NCBI RefSeq assembly: GCF_010233585.1
Contig: NZ_CP045997.1
Coordinates: 9,586,494 to 9,650,493 of the forward strand
Direction: 5' to 3'
Source of the DNA: Spirosoma endbachense
GTDB lineage: Bacteria; Bacteroidota; Bacteroidia; Cytophagales; Spirosomataceae
DNA: 64,000 nt
Shown here: one piece after another, positions 17,344 to 25,545 of the stretch
Position numbering within the stretch: the first letter of the stretch is position 1
How the letters are laid out: each line of letters opens with the position of its first letter
The notes under the pieces: generated by a model
Told to the model about the DNA's origin: nothing
Database searches by the model: none
What the model saw: only the letters and a program-made list of their open reading frames with translations
Position numbers and translations under genes: made by a program

Positions 17344-17884
17344 GTCGATAACCTGTTAAACTTGATAGGACAAAGGTAGATTAGGCATGAAAGGCGTGGT
17401 TTGGTGAAACGTCCAAGTTTGTTTTCTGACACGTTCACGGTTAAAACAGGTGCTATCCCGAATGTTGAATCCTTCAGTGGGTCAAAGCAATACAGATACA
17501 ATAAAGAGGTTCTGGGGGCTTCTCGGCACCGCTTTATCGTATCCGTATCAAAGCAACATCTACTTTCTTGAGTTAATCAGGATAAGAGCATCGTAATAGT
17601 GAGATTAAGTAAATCGTGCCTACAATTCCAGGAAACCATCAATTGTCAGGTAAAGTCGCAACTAACACAGTTGGAAAACTACCGATGTGTATTGACAAAT
17701 ACCCTGCTTTTAGTAGCTACAATCTAGCTCTATCGTAGCCATGGACACTAATCAAGTTAGAAAAAACCATTACAACTAAAATATAGTCTAAGAAAATGGG
17801 CACGGGTAGTTTATCATTTACGCCTAATTTTCAAAAACAATCGGGTAATCGGCCCTGTTTATAATATAAATAAATTATAGCGTT
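17344..17884. other. Gene-poor stretch
   Basis: About 540 bp between the divergent SDR and the small gene at 17885. I see no ORF with family features and no strong repeat. It must hold the promoters of both flanking genes; I cannot place them with confidence. Confidence 0.4.
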
Positions 17885-18247
17885 ATGAAAATTATTGTTG
17901 AAAAAGGGCAGGATAAATCACTGCTGGCCGATGGTCGCCAACTGGTTACCATTACCCATATTGAAGAGGGAAAAAGTGAGCATAAAGACATTCCCTTTTT
18001 TGCGGCCCGCTTTGAAAATGATGAGGGCTACATATCGCACCGATTCTATGAATCTCAGGCTGGCATGCCAGCTATTGTTAGTCTATTTGACGAGGTGGGT
18101 TTACCCGTTGAGTCGGGAAAGGAACTGGATACTAAACAATTGGTGGGTAAACAGCTCACCATTGAGGTAGGCCAACGCTCCTACACGGATCCGGAAAGCC
18201 AAAATGAACGTACCCTGAAGCAAGCGATTAATTTTCTGATCAGTTAA
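17885..18247 (+). CDS. Small conserved-looking protein of unknown function
   Basis: A 120-residue cytoplasmic protein with no signal peptide or membrane segment. It has a beta-rich pattern with ITHIEEGKSEHKDIPFFAAR, then GYISHRFYESQAGMPAIVSL and VGKQLTIEVGQRSYTD. This arrangement resembles the small OB-fold-like proteins annotated near phage or single-strand-DNA functions (DUF669-like), but I cannot establish that. It has its own hairpin terminator 24 bp after the stop. The frame is well bounded and codon use looks genuine. Confidence 0.6.
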   Translation: MKIIVEKGQDKSLLADGRQLVTITHIEEGKSEHKDIPFFAARFENDEGYISHRFYESQAGMPAIVSLFDEVGLPVESGKELDTKQLVGKQLTIEVGQRSYTDPESQNERTLKQAINFLIS

Positions 18248-18270
18248 TCTACTTACAGTTAACGTCTTAT

Positions 18271-18310
18271 CGGTTAATCAGGTATAGCGAAAGTCGGACC
18301 TGATTAACCG
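18271..18310 (+). terminator. Rho-independent terminator
   Basis: A perfect 13-bp stem (CGGTTAATCAGGT at 18271-18283 and its complement at 18298-18310) with a 14-nt loop, followed by ATTCTTTATT. It ends the gene at 17885. Confidence 0.75.
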
Positions 18311-18479
18311 ATTCTTTATTGTCCATGATCCCCATTTACCTATTGGTGGGTTTATTTATAAAAAATAGCATCGACAAGCTGTTTAGTTGTTGCTATCGAC
18401 TCCTCATCGAATACGTACAGCTAGTTGTAGAAGCCTATTCGTCTTGGTCTGAGAGGGATTAAAGAGCAAGTGAATAACC

Positions 18480-20219
18480 TCATTTCCATTCCATAACTTC
18501 ATATGTATTACGAGGAGACAACGAGTTGATGATAATGGGTTGTTTGTTATCAATTTCTTTCAAGAGAGCTTCTTGTTTACCCGCCCCGCTCACAAATTTA
18601 AAAGCAGCCGGATAATGAACGCTCACCGTTATATTGCGTTCAAAAGGCGACGTTTGTTTCATATAAATCAGTGGGGCGGCAAAAAGCGACTCTTGATTGC
18701 CGACAATATATACCTCATCTTCTTGATTGGGCACCTTTAACTCAATGTGCAGCGGATAGGTTTCCTGGCTGAATCCAAGGCAGAGCTGGTGGCATGTTTT
18801 CGTTTCCTGCAACAGGTTCTTTATCTGGGTTGTTGGCAACTGCTTCGATAAAACTTCCTGACCGTCTACGATAAAAACATAGTTATAAATCCCATTGGCA
18901 AGCTTGAATTTACTGACCCACTGTCCGCCTTCTTTATGCATAAACGTTAAATTATTTAAGGGATAAAAATTGCTACTGGCCGGAATACTTTTAATGATCA
19001 CAAAGCGCGCATTTGGATATCCTTCTAGGCTAAATGTAGCATTGGCCTTTTCCTCAAACTGGCCATTGATCCGATTAAAAAAGCTTTGGATCAACTCTTG
19101 CCGATCTGGAAACTTTTTAAGGGTGGCTTCAATCGTAGATTTTGCCTGACCAACATCTCCTTTTTGTACTTCGATGGCCGATTTGATCAACCAATAGTCT
19201 AGATCAGCGTTTCCGATCCTTGTCAACTCGGTTACAAAGGGATAGATCGTATACTCGTTTTTCTCCGTGGTGAAGAATTCCAATAGGTTTTCCAGCACGA
19301 TTCGTTTATGTTCTGTTGCTACTGGCAGCTTATTGTATTGTTCATAAGCCGCTTCCACTCCGTTCGACTGATAGGTTTTATACACCTGGCAAATTGGATT
19401 TTGAGGAATAAGCTCATAAAGGGCATAGGATTTACGGCCATTTTTTAATAGTGAATGGAGGGTGGTTTGGTAGGAATTTACATAGTCGCCAGAGAAATAA
19501 AAGCAGATGGCTCCCGTTGTGAGATCGCTGATGCTGGAATAGATCGTATGTCGACCTTGAGCTGTCTTTTTGCAGATGTCGGTAAATACCTCCAGGCTTG
19601 GCGACTGGTTTTTTAAGCTATTTTGAGCAATCGGATACCGCCAGCAAGCCGTGCTATCCGCTTTACTGCAGATGTCAAAATTGGTTGAGACCTGGAAGAG
19701 AGAATTTTTTAGAATTCGGCTACCGGTTGGGCTAATCAGCGCAAAATGACCGTGCCGGTCGGCCAGGTGCATCTGGGCACTTCGGAAGCCAAACTGAAAC
19801 CAGTAGGTTTGGAAGAAGGAAACGACTTCTTCCACCGTTGAGAAATTGCCTAAAATATAGCTTAACATAGCCTTGTCGCCTTGGGGGAATTCTTTTTTCA
19901 AATACATGCCCTTGACTGGGTATAAGGCAGTCGCATTAAAATCAAAGGCTAAGCCAGCTTCATTCATCCCGCCAGCAATTTGCGCGTTTTCTCCATTTTC
20001 AGGTTTATCTTTTGACAAGGTATAATAGCCGAATTTGACACCCTTCTTTTTTGGAAATACGTTGATGTAGTTGTAAAAACTGAAACTGGCATCTTCATTA
20101 TTGCCAAACCAGACATGGCCCTTAGGGTCCATTGCACTAACAATAGTACAAGCAAGCCCTTGGAAAGGGTTTATTACGCAAAGGGTTACTAGTACTAGAG
20201 AGGCTAGTTTTGTTTTCAT
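18480..20219 (-). CDS. Exported Ntn-hydrolase-like amidase with C-terminal beta domains
   Basis: A 579-residue exported protein. The signal peptide ends at GLA, and cleavage would expose Cys24 (CTIVSAMD) as the N-terminal nucleophile typical of penicillin V acylase/C45-type Ntn hydrolases, which cleave linear amide bonds. GNNEDASF and the GGMNEAGLAFDFNA segment match the family. The middle (about 280-390) is helical and TPR-like. The C-terminal region (about 395-579) has beta strands such as NGIYNYVFIVDGQ and YIVGNQESLF, similar to glycogen-binding (CBM48/CBM20-like) modules. Substrate unknown. It stands alone, with no operon partner within 230 bp. Confidence 0.7.
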   Translation of the reverse strand: MKTKLASLVLVTLCVINPFQGLACTIVSAMDPKGHVWFGNNEDASFSFYNYINVFPKKKGVKFGYYTLSKDKPENGENAQIAGGMNEAGLAFDFNATALYPVKGMYLKKEFPQGDKAMLSYILGNFSTVEEVVSFFQTYWFQFGFRSAQMHLADRHGHFALISPTGSRILKNSLFQVSTNFDICSKADSTACWRYPIAQNSLKNQSPSLEVFTDICKKTAQGRHTIYSSISDLTTGAICFYFSGDYVNSYQTTLHSLLKNGRKSYALYELIPQNPICQVYKTYQSNGVEAAYEQYNKLPVATEHKRIVLENLLEFFTTEKNEYTIYPFVTELTRIGNADLDYWLIKSAIEVQKGDVGQAKSTIEATLKKFPDRQELIQSFFNRINGQFEEKANATFSLEGYPNARFVIIKSIPASSNFYPLNNLTFMHKEGGQWVSKFKLANGIYNYVFIVDGQEVLSKQLPTTQIKNLLQETKTCHQLCLGFSQETYPLHIELKVPNQEDEVYIVGNQESLFAAPLIYMKQTSPFERNITVSVHYPAAFKFVSGAGKQEALLKEIDNKQPIIINSLSPRNTYEVMEWK

Positions 20220-20618
20220 GGCTTTTCAGATGGGTTGTGAGAAAGTCGCCGTGGAAACCGCCTATCCCTAAAAAGGTTACAGGAATTTTATGTAGATTGT
20301 ACTACTTCTCTCTATGAATGGGTATGCCAGCCCATGAGCGTTCGGCTATTTAAAGCCAATGCTTCAATAAGAATATTCTGAAAGTAGGTCTAATGAGAAG
20401 ATATAGTTTGACCCAAACACCCATTTATAGAGCAGTTACATGACTGTTCATTCGTTTCCTATGGGAGCGTATTTTGAGAATATGAATGCCTGTGGTTTAC
20501 TCTATTTTTGAAAATGTAAAGTATCAGGTGAAGTACTCACTAGCACACCTCTGAGAGGTATAATCAGCAGTAGAACAAGACGTTATCAGAGCTTTAAGCC
20601 TAAACTCCAGCTTAAGCC
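20220..20618. other. Intergenic region with one hairpin repeat
   Basis: About 400 bp between the divergent amidase and DUF4249 genes. It contains the repeat copy at 20406-20480 and otherwise no recognisable gene. Confidence 0.5.
20406..20480 (+). repeat. Dispersed hairpin-ended repeat, copy 4
   Basis: An uninterrupted copy of about 75 bp. Left arm GTTTGACCCAAACACCC, then ATTTATAGAGCAG, and right arm TGGGAGCGTATTTTGAGAA. It shows the structure of the repeat without the MITE insert seen in copies 2 and 3. Confidence 0.6.
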
Positions 20619-21857
20619 ATGCGCACAGCTATTGTCTGCTTACTTTGTTGCCTAGCGGTTGGTGGCCTCCCCCTGGCTTGTGTAGACCCTTGGGATAATA
20701 CCCTACGAGCAACCAACGATGTGCTCGTCGTTGATGGCACAATTACGGATCGGAGCGAAGCGCAAACCATTCAACTCAATCGGTCCAAAGCGGATTCAAT
20801 TACGGGCCGCTTTGGTAGCTTGCCGCTGACAAAAGCCCAGGTAACTATTATTGTCGACTCTGCCCAAGTGGTGGTTTGCCAGGAAACTACGCCGGGAACC
20901 TATCAATTACCCAGCGATTTTAAAGGCCAGATTGGCCATGCCTATCAATTACGGTTTACCCTGTCGGATGGCAGCCGGTATCTGTCCAATCAACAGGTGA
21001 TGCAGCCGGTCCCCCCAATTAGTAAGGTAACTGCTCAGTTTAATCCTAAAGCAATCTCCCCTCCTTTCGCCGATAATCGGTTTACGGCTGGCTATGACCT
21101 GTTCATTGACTTGACCGATCCTGTTGATCAACGCAACTATTATCGGTGGAAATGGACCTTGTATGAACCTCAGCCCTGGTGTCGATCCTGCTACGAGGGG
21201 GTGTACGCCAAGAATCTGCTCGAACCGATTGTGCCGGCCTCTTATCCCTACTATTACCAATCCACCCAGCAACCCTATGAAGACTGTTTTTATCCACCTG
21301 TGGGTAGTCTCCCTCGTAATCGTCTGGCGAATCAATACGCGGATAACCCCTGCCGGACACAGTGTTGGGAAATCCTGCATAGTCAAGGTATCAATGTGTT
21401 TTCAGACCGATACTCCAATGGCGGCCTGATTAGCAAACGAAGCGTTGCTCATATTCCCTTTTACCAGGAGACCCCTTGTCTGGTGGATATTCGGCAAGAA
21501 TCATTACCGGTGGATGCCTTTCACTATTTTGATCTATTTCAACAACAAACCCAGCGCCCGGGCGGGCTATCCGATACGCCCCCGTCGGCGCTGGGGGGCA
21601 ATATTCATAACCAGGCGAATGCCGCCGAAGGCGTGATTGGCTATTTCACGGCTTCCTCGGTGGCGATTACTCACTATTATCTGACTCGAACGGATACGCA
21701 AGGGGCCGAGGCTCCCGGTTTGTTCTTTGCTCTCAATGGCCGACCGCCGGTCGTAGGGACCTATCTGGATTTCATTTTGAACTTGCCCCTTGATCGCACG
21801 GCACTGTGCGTACCGCTTGATCGGCGGACCCCCCTCAAGCCGGAAGGATGGCCCTAA
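20619..21857 (+). CDS. DUF4249 family protein
   Basis: A 412-residue exported protein of the DUF4249 family, probably a lipoprotein: the N-terminus is hydrophobic and ends in LPLACVDPWD with a cysteine at about 21. The first domain (VVDGTITDRSEAQTIQLNRS, then LPLTKAQVTIIVD) is beta-sandwich-like. The rest is rich in Tyr, Pro and Cys (YNRWKWTLYEPQPW-like segments). DUF4249 genes usually sit beside a TonB-dependent receptor gene; none is next to this one. Instead it is flanked by two copies of the hairpin repeat. Function unknown; outer-membrane association is inferred. Confidence 0.8.
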   Translation: MRTAIVCLLCCLAVGGLPLACVDPWDNTLRATNDVLVVDGTITDRSEAQTIQLNRSKADSITGRFGSLPLTKAQVTIIVDSAQVVVCQETTPGTYQLPSDFKGQIGHAYQLRFTLSDGSRYLSNQQVMQPVPPISKVTAQFNPKAISPPFADNRFTAGYDLFIDLTDPVDQRNYYRWKWTLYEPQPWCRSCYEGVYAKNLLEPIVPASYPYYYQSTQQPYEDCFYPPVGSLPRNRLANQYADNPCRTQCWEILHSQGINVFSDRYSNGGLISKRSVAHIPFYQETPCLVDIRQESLPVDAFHYFDLFQQQTQRPGGLSDTPPSALGGNIHNQANAAEGVIGYFTASSVAITHYYLTRTDTQGAEAPGLFFALNGRPPVVGTYLDFILNLPLDRTALCVPLDRRTPLKPEGWP

Positions 21858-21930
21858 TCTACCTACGTCCTGAGCGATGAAACTTGTGCTAGTCACGACT
21901 TCACTTGACCTTTCCCCTTCTTACTTTACC

Positions 21931-22007
21931 GTTTCTTAAAAAGCCCATTCTTGAAGCAGACACCTGAACTCTCCTTCGTCGTCTTAGGTAGGAGCGTTTT
22001 GTGGGAC
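21931..22007 (+). repeat. Dispersed hairpin-ended repeat, copy 5
   Basis: An uninterrupted copy. Left arm GTTTCTTAAAAAGCCC, internal ATTCTTGAAGCAGACACCTGA, and right arm GGTAGGAGCGTTTTGTGGGAC. It lies 73 bp downstream of the DUF4249 gene. Confidence 0.55.
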
Positions 22008-22209
22008 AGCTTACGTAACATGCCTTGTCAGCTTAAATTGTGACCAGCAATTAAACTCAACTCCCATACTCAAAACCAGTAGCTACCAATTTAGCGTTTT
22101 ACCCACATCAGCTGGCCCATATTCAATATGGTGACATCAGAGGAGCTGTTCGGGATAAATTCATAAGTAATACTGTAACCGCCCTTCCTAGGACCTCTAA
22201 AATGATTAG

Positions 22210-22410
22210 AGCCCGTCGTGTCTAAAGGCCGAAGCCGCCAAAGAAATGTTAGGGCGTTATTTTTTCCATTACAACCATCATCGGTTGCACCGTTCGATTG
22301 GGTTTATAACCGCCCGGCGGCCCGGACCCCAGCAAAAATGGGAAGAAGCACAGGTAATTTACGACACAACAGCAGCGGCTGCCGCCTTTTCAGAAAATCT
22401 GTCCAGTTAA
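22210..22410 (+). pseudogene. Transposase C-terminal remnant
   Basis: An open frame of 66 codons without a start, reading AKEMLGRYFFHYNHHRLHR, SIGFIT and, after a short GC-rich insert, PQQKWEEAQVIYDTT before the stop. The HYNHHRLHRSIGFITP pattern is the C-terminal end of DDE (rve) transposases of the IS3/IS481 type. No catalytic part is visible upstream. A 70-codon open frame on the opposite strand over the same bases is a shadow. Confidence 0.55.
22312..22326. other. 15-nt GC-rich hairpin insert in a transposase remnant
   Basis: Fifteen bases between GFIT and PQQKW that are not expected in this transposase family. Bases 22314-22325 fold as CCGG-CGGC-CCGG, the same 4-4-4 design as the IS3 inserts near 3 kb and nearly the complement of the insert at 2971. 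Confidence 0.45.
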
Positions 22411-22580
22411 TAGGGGGCTAAGACAAGGTTAACAACTCTAGTTATAACAACCGGACGAGTTAAAATAAGGTAGACAAGAAAGACTTTTAGGGCTAATTGG
22501 GCCAAAGTTTAACCAGGTGTGTCTCGCCAGAGAATTTTATCAGACCTGTACAATACATCCTCATGAGACCTTCTGCATTC

Positions 22581-23315
22581 TTATAGAATTACTGTTGCCT
22601 TAAAGCCCTCGCGGATGAACCCAAGGTCAGAGCCGATGGCCAGACAGGAGAAACCCATTTGCTTCAGCGCAGATAAATCCGCTACATTTCGGACCAAAAT
22701 ACCAGCCTGTTTCTGGTGCTTTTGAGCTGCTGAACTGACCAGTTGTAAGGCGACTTCAAACGGCATCGTTTCAGAGGACTGGCGCACAGAAAAGTCGAAC
22801 ATAAGGTCGGCGGGGCCAACGAAAAGAGCATCTACCCCATCGACGGCGGCAATCGACCCGGCATTCATAACACCTTGATAATTTTCAATTTGCGGCAAAA
22901 AAAGAGGAAGAGGAGTTTCTGATGGTTCAGATTGAGCCGCGAGACCATACTGATAGCCGCGGGTCGAACGGGAGTAGCCACGGCTACCCTCTGGAGGATA
23001 GCGCATTGCTTTCAGGCAATTTTTGGCCTGTTCGGCGGTGGAAACATGCGGCAACATAATTCCCGACGCCCCCCAGTCCAGAACCCGTGCAATCAACGCA
23101 CTATCCATTTGCCCAACCCGCACAATAAGCTTGATGCCCTCTCGTTTCGCTGCCTGTAAGTTTGCCAACAGGCTTGCTTCTGTTAAACAGCCATGTTCCA
23201 TATCGAACAGGAGCCAGTCGAAACCACATTCTGAGGCTAATTCGGCGATGACAGGCGACCCAATAGAAAGCCAGGTTCCCGTGCCAAGTTGTCTTGAGTT
23301 CTGATTGTTGCTCAT
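22581..23315 (-). CDS. HpcH/HpaI family aldolase
   Basis: A 244-residue class II aldolase of the HpcH/HpaI family, which splits or joins 2-keto-3-deoxy acids using a divalent metal. LLFDMEHG (about 34-41) supplies the catalytic His, LIVRVGQ the Arg, GIMLPHVSTAEQAKN is the family block, LPQIENYQG the metal-binding Glu and VGPADLMFDF the metal-binding Asp. It is the last gene of the leftward SusC-led operon and overlaps the preceding kinase gene by 4 bp (ATGA), so it is translationally coupled. It suggests that the operon handles a sugar acid. Confidence 0.88.
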   Translation of the reverse strand: MSNNQNSRQLGTGTWLSIGSPVIAELASECGFDWLLFDMEHGCLTEASLLANLQAAKREGIKLIVRVGQMDSALIARVLDWGASGIMLPHVSTAEQAKNCLKAMRYPPEGSRGYSRSTRGYQYGLAAQSEPSETPLPLFLPQIENYQGVMNAGSIAAVDGVDALFVGPADLMFDFSVRQSSETMPFEVALQLVSSAAQKHQKQAGILVRNVADLSALKQMGFSCLAIGSDLGFIREGFKATVIL

Positions 23316-24406
23316 AAATCGCTTATCTGCTTTTTACGCTGTAATCCCAAACAGGCGGTTTTAATACGTTGGTAGGTAAAGGTTTTCAACGTAGCACCTG
23401 TAGCCCCAGAACCTATTAGAAAGAAATCGGATTGTCGCTCAAAGTAATTGGCTCCTACACGTATCACGGCTTTAACAATCATATTCCGTAACAAGTGTAG
23501 CCAGAATCGGATAAGGAAGTGTTCGGGCAATTGGCTGACTTTTTTATAGCCCTCAATCGCTCTGGAAACAATTTGCCCCGAATGAAAACAGGCTAGTAAC
23601 GACAGGTCGTCTGTGGCATCGCCAGAAATCGTGTCGTCCCAGTCGATAAATGCTTTAATTTCTTCCAACTCACCCAGCATGTTCCACAGAGCCAAGTCTT
23701 TATGAACCAGACAGCCTTCGGCCTCATCCAGATAGGGGCTATATGTTTCTACTAATTTTTGAATATCCTCAGATTCAGAAGGAGTTAAAAAATTTTTCAG
23801 GACAAGAAAGTGTAAATGTCTGCTCCAGTTCAGCAGAAAATAATCCCGATACGTAGCATGTAAGCCTACCAGTTTGTCGGTACTACGTAGTGCGGTTGGG
23901 TCGAATGGCCCAAATCCACTGAACTGAATTTTCTGCCAGACAGCAACGTATTGCCCAATTTTCTCTGCAATTACAGGAAAATTCAATGTCCCCTTCTTAT
24001 TGAGTTTATTTAGGTCAGGGTAAGGCAGGTACTCGAGAATCTGATACGCAAAAGGGACGCTCGAACGGGTAGCGTCGGCCGAAAAAACGTGAGGTGCAGG
24101 AACGCCCAGATTTTTTATTTCGGTTAGTACCCTCGCTTCGATTTCCATGAAATCATCACCTTCAGGACCGTCTTCCAGACGAATAAATCGCTGAACGCTA
24201 TTATGCTCGGCAATAAAGGTTACGTGGTTGCCTTGCCCATTTCCTGAACGTAAAACGATGTCGTTACTACCGAAGTGTTTAGTAAGGATAGGACGTAGCA
24301 GGGTTTTCAGCGCAGATTCTCCTAAGATATTTTCCCGGTTACTGAGGGCGAAAAATGCTGAAGGACGATCACACTTCCAGTAGTAAATACTTTGTCGATT
24401 GGTCAT
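23312..24406 (-). CDS. APH-type phosphotransferase
   Basis: A 364-residue kinase of the aminoglycoside/choline phosphotransferase fold. The Brenner motif reads CLVHKDLALWNML (HxD with Asn), and the metal site is FIDWDDTISGDATDDLSLL. The N-lobe includes FIRLEDGPEGDDFMEIEARVL. Such enzymes phosphorylate small hydroxyl compounds; here the operon context suggests a sugar or sugar derivative rather than an antibiotic (inference). It is coupled to the aldolase by a 4-bp overlap and follows the transporter with a 1-bp gap. Confidence 0.82.
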   Translation of the reverse strand: MTNRQSIYYWKCDRPSAFFALSNRENILGESALKTLLRPILTKHFGSNDIVLRSGNGQGNHVTFIAEHNSVQRFIRLEDGPEGDDFMEIEARVLTEIKNLGVPAPHVFSADATRSSVPFAYQILEYLPYPDLNKLNKKGTLNFPVIAEKIGQYVAVWQKIQFSGFGPFDPTALRSTDKLVGLHATYRDYFLLNWSRHLHFLVLKNFLTPSESEDIQKLVETYSPYLDEAEGCLVHKDLALWNMLGELEEIKAFIDWDDTISGDATDDLSLLACFHSGQIVSRAIEGYKKVSQLPEHFLIRFWLHLLRNMIVKAVIRVGANYFERQSDFFLIGSGATGATLKTFTYQRIKTACLGLQRKKQISDL

Positions 24407-24407
24407 G

Positions 24408-25487
24408 TCAAGAAAGCTGGTTTGGCGTTTTTTTATGCCACCACGATGCCAGCAGCGAACCTGTTACGTTCATCAGCGGTCCGAATATGGCCGGTGCTAA
24501 TCCTAGGGTAGCAATCTTTCCCATTTCTTTCGCAATTCCTGATGCTAAACCGCCATTCTGCATCCCTACTTCAATGGCAATGGTACGACAATCGCGTTCA
24601 CTCATCCGGAATAGCCGGGCTGACCAATACCCTAGTAAATAGCCAGTGAGATTATGGATTAAGACGAGCCCAAGCAGAATTGGGCCAATCGATAGCAATC
24701 GATCGCGCCCGGTAGCGGTGATGATGACGATTGTTCCGGCAATACCAAACATCGATATGTAGGGCATTGCCGAATCGAGCCAACTGATTTTCCCACTGAA
24801 CAGCTTATTGAATAAAAGCCCGGCGGCAATGGGGAAAATGACCATTTTACTAATATCCCACATCATGTGCAGTGCATTGATCTCGACAAAAGCGCCAGCC
24901 AGGGCGTGCATCAGTACCGGCGTAATGAAGGGAGCCAGCATGGTTGAGATAGCCGTGATGGTAATTGACAACGCCAGATTTGCCCTGGCCAGATAGGAAA
25001 TTACGTTCGATGCCATTCCATTGGGCGAACAGCCAATCAGGATAATGCCAGCCGCAATTTCGGGCTCCAGCCCGCTCAGGTTAGCGAGTGTAAAACCGAG
25101 CAAGGGCATAATAATGAAGTGGCTCACTACACCAATCAGCACGCCTTTGGGCATACGAACTACGCCGACAAAATCATCGATACTCATAGACGTACCCATC
25201 CCAAACATAATAAGTTGGATTAGAGGGGTGATAAGAGCCGTCAGCGCAAATCCGTTCCATTCGTTAAAATACTGTGGATAGAAAAGAGCAGCCGTTACTG
25301 CCGCAAAAACCATAATCGTGTACGTAAACCCTTTTAAGGATTCGTATTGGCGAAACGTGAACGCCAGTGAAAGTAAAAAAGCAATAATGGCAAGACCGGC
25401 CAGCGTTGTGTTTCCAGAAATGAACAGGCTAATCGTTAACAGGAGACACAGACAGACAACACTGATGCCCAGTTTTAAGAGACTCAT
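24408..25487 (-). CDS. BASS-family (bile acid:sodium symporter) transporter
   Basis: A 359-residue inner-membrane carrier of the bile acid:Na+ symporter family. About ten membrane segments are visible. Family blocks are MFGMGTSMSIDDF, GVVSHFIIMPLLGF, LIGCSPNGMASNVISYLARA and EVGMQNGGLASGIA. Members import organic anions with sodium. In this operon it would carry the small product released in the periplasm to the kinase and aldolase. N-terminal residues 1-65 add extra hydrophobic helices compared with shorter homologues. Confidence 0.88.
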   Translation of the reverse strand: MSLLKLGISVVCLCLLLTISLFISGNTTLAGLAIIAFLLSLAFTFRQYESLKGFTYTIMVFAAVTAALFYPQYFNEWNGFALTALITPLIQLIMFGMGTSMSIDDFVGVVRMPKGVLIGVVSHFIIMPLLGFTLANLSGLEPEIAAGIILIGCSPNGMASNVISYLARANLALSITITAISTMLAPFITPVLMHALAGAFVEINALHMMWDISKMVIFPIAAGLLFNKLFSGKISWLDSAMPYISMFGIAGTIVIITATGRDRLLSIGPILLGLVLIHNLTGYLLGYWSARLFRMSERDCRTIAIEVGMQNGGLASGIAKEMGKIATLGLAPAIFGPLMNVTGSLLASWWHKKTPNQLS

Positions 25488-25545
25488 TCGGTTAGGGGAC
25501 TAACTAGTTTAATTGGACAGTAGAAGTGAATTGCGGAGTATGACA

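Larger units (their letters stand above)
21858..22580. other. Non-coding stretch with repeat and transposase remnant
   Basis: About 720 bp with no intact gene. It holds the fifth hairpin repeat (21931-22007) and the C-terminal debris of a transposase (22210-22410). The remaining parts show nothing I can identify. Confidence 0.5.

Noticed and set aside
7209..22007. The hairpin repeats as integron attC sites
   Set aside because: The size and imperfect palindrome fit loosely, but the RYYYAAC/GTTRRRY core pairs are not conserved and there is no integron integrase gene.
22091..22303. A 70-codon open frame on the minus strand
   Set aside because: The opposite strand reads as a transposase C-terminus with a family-typical pattern, so this frame is a shadow.
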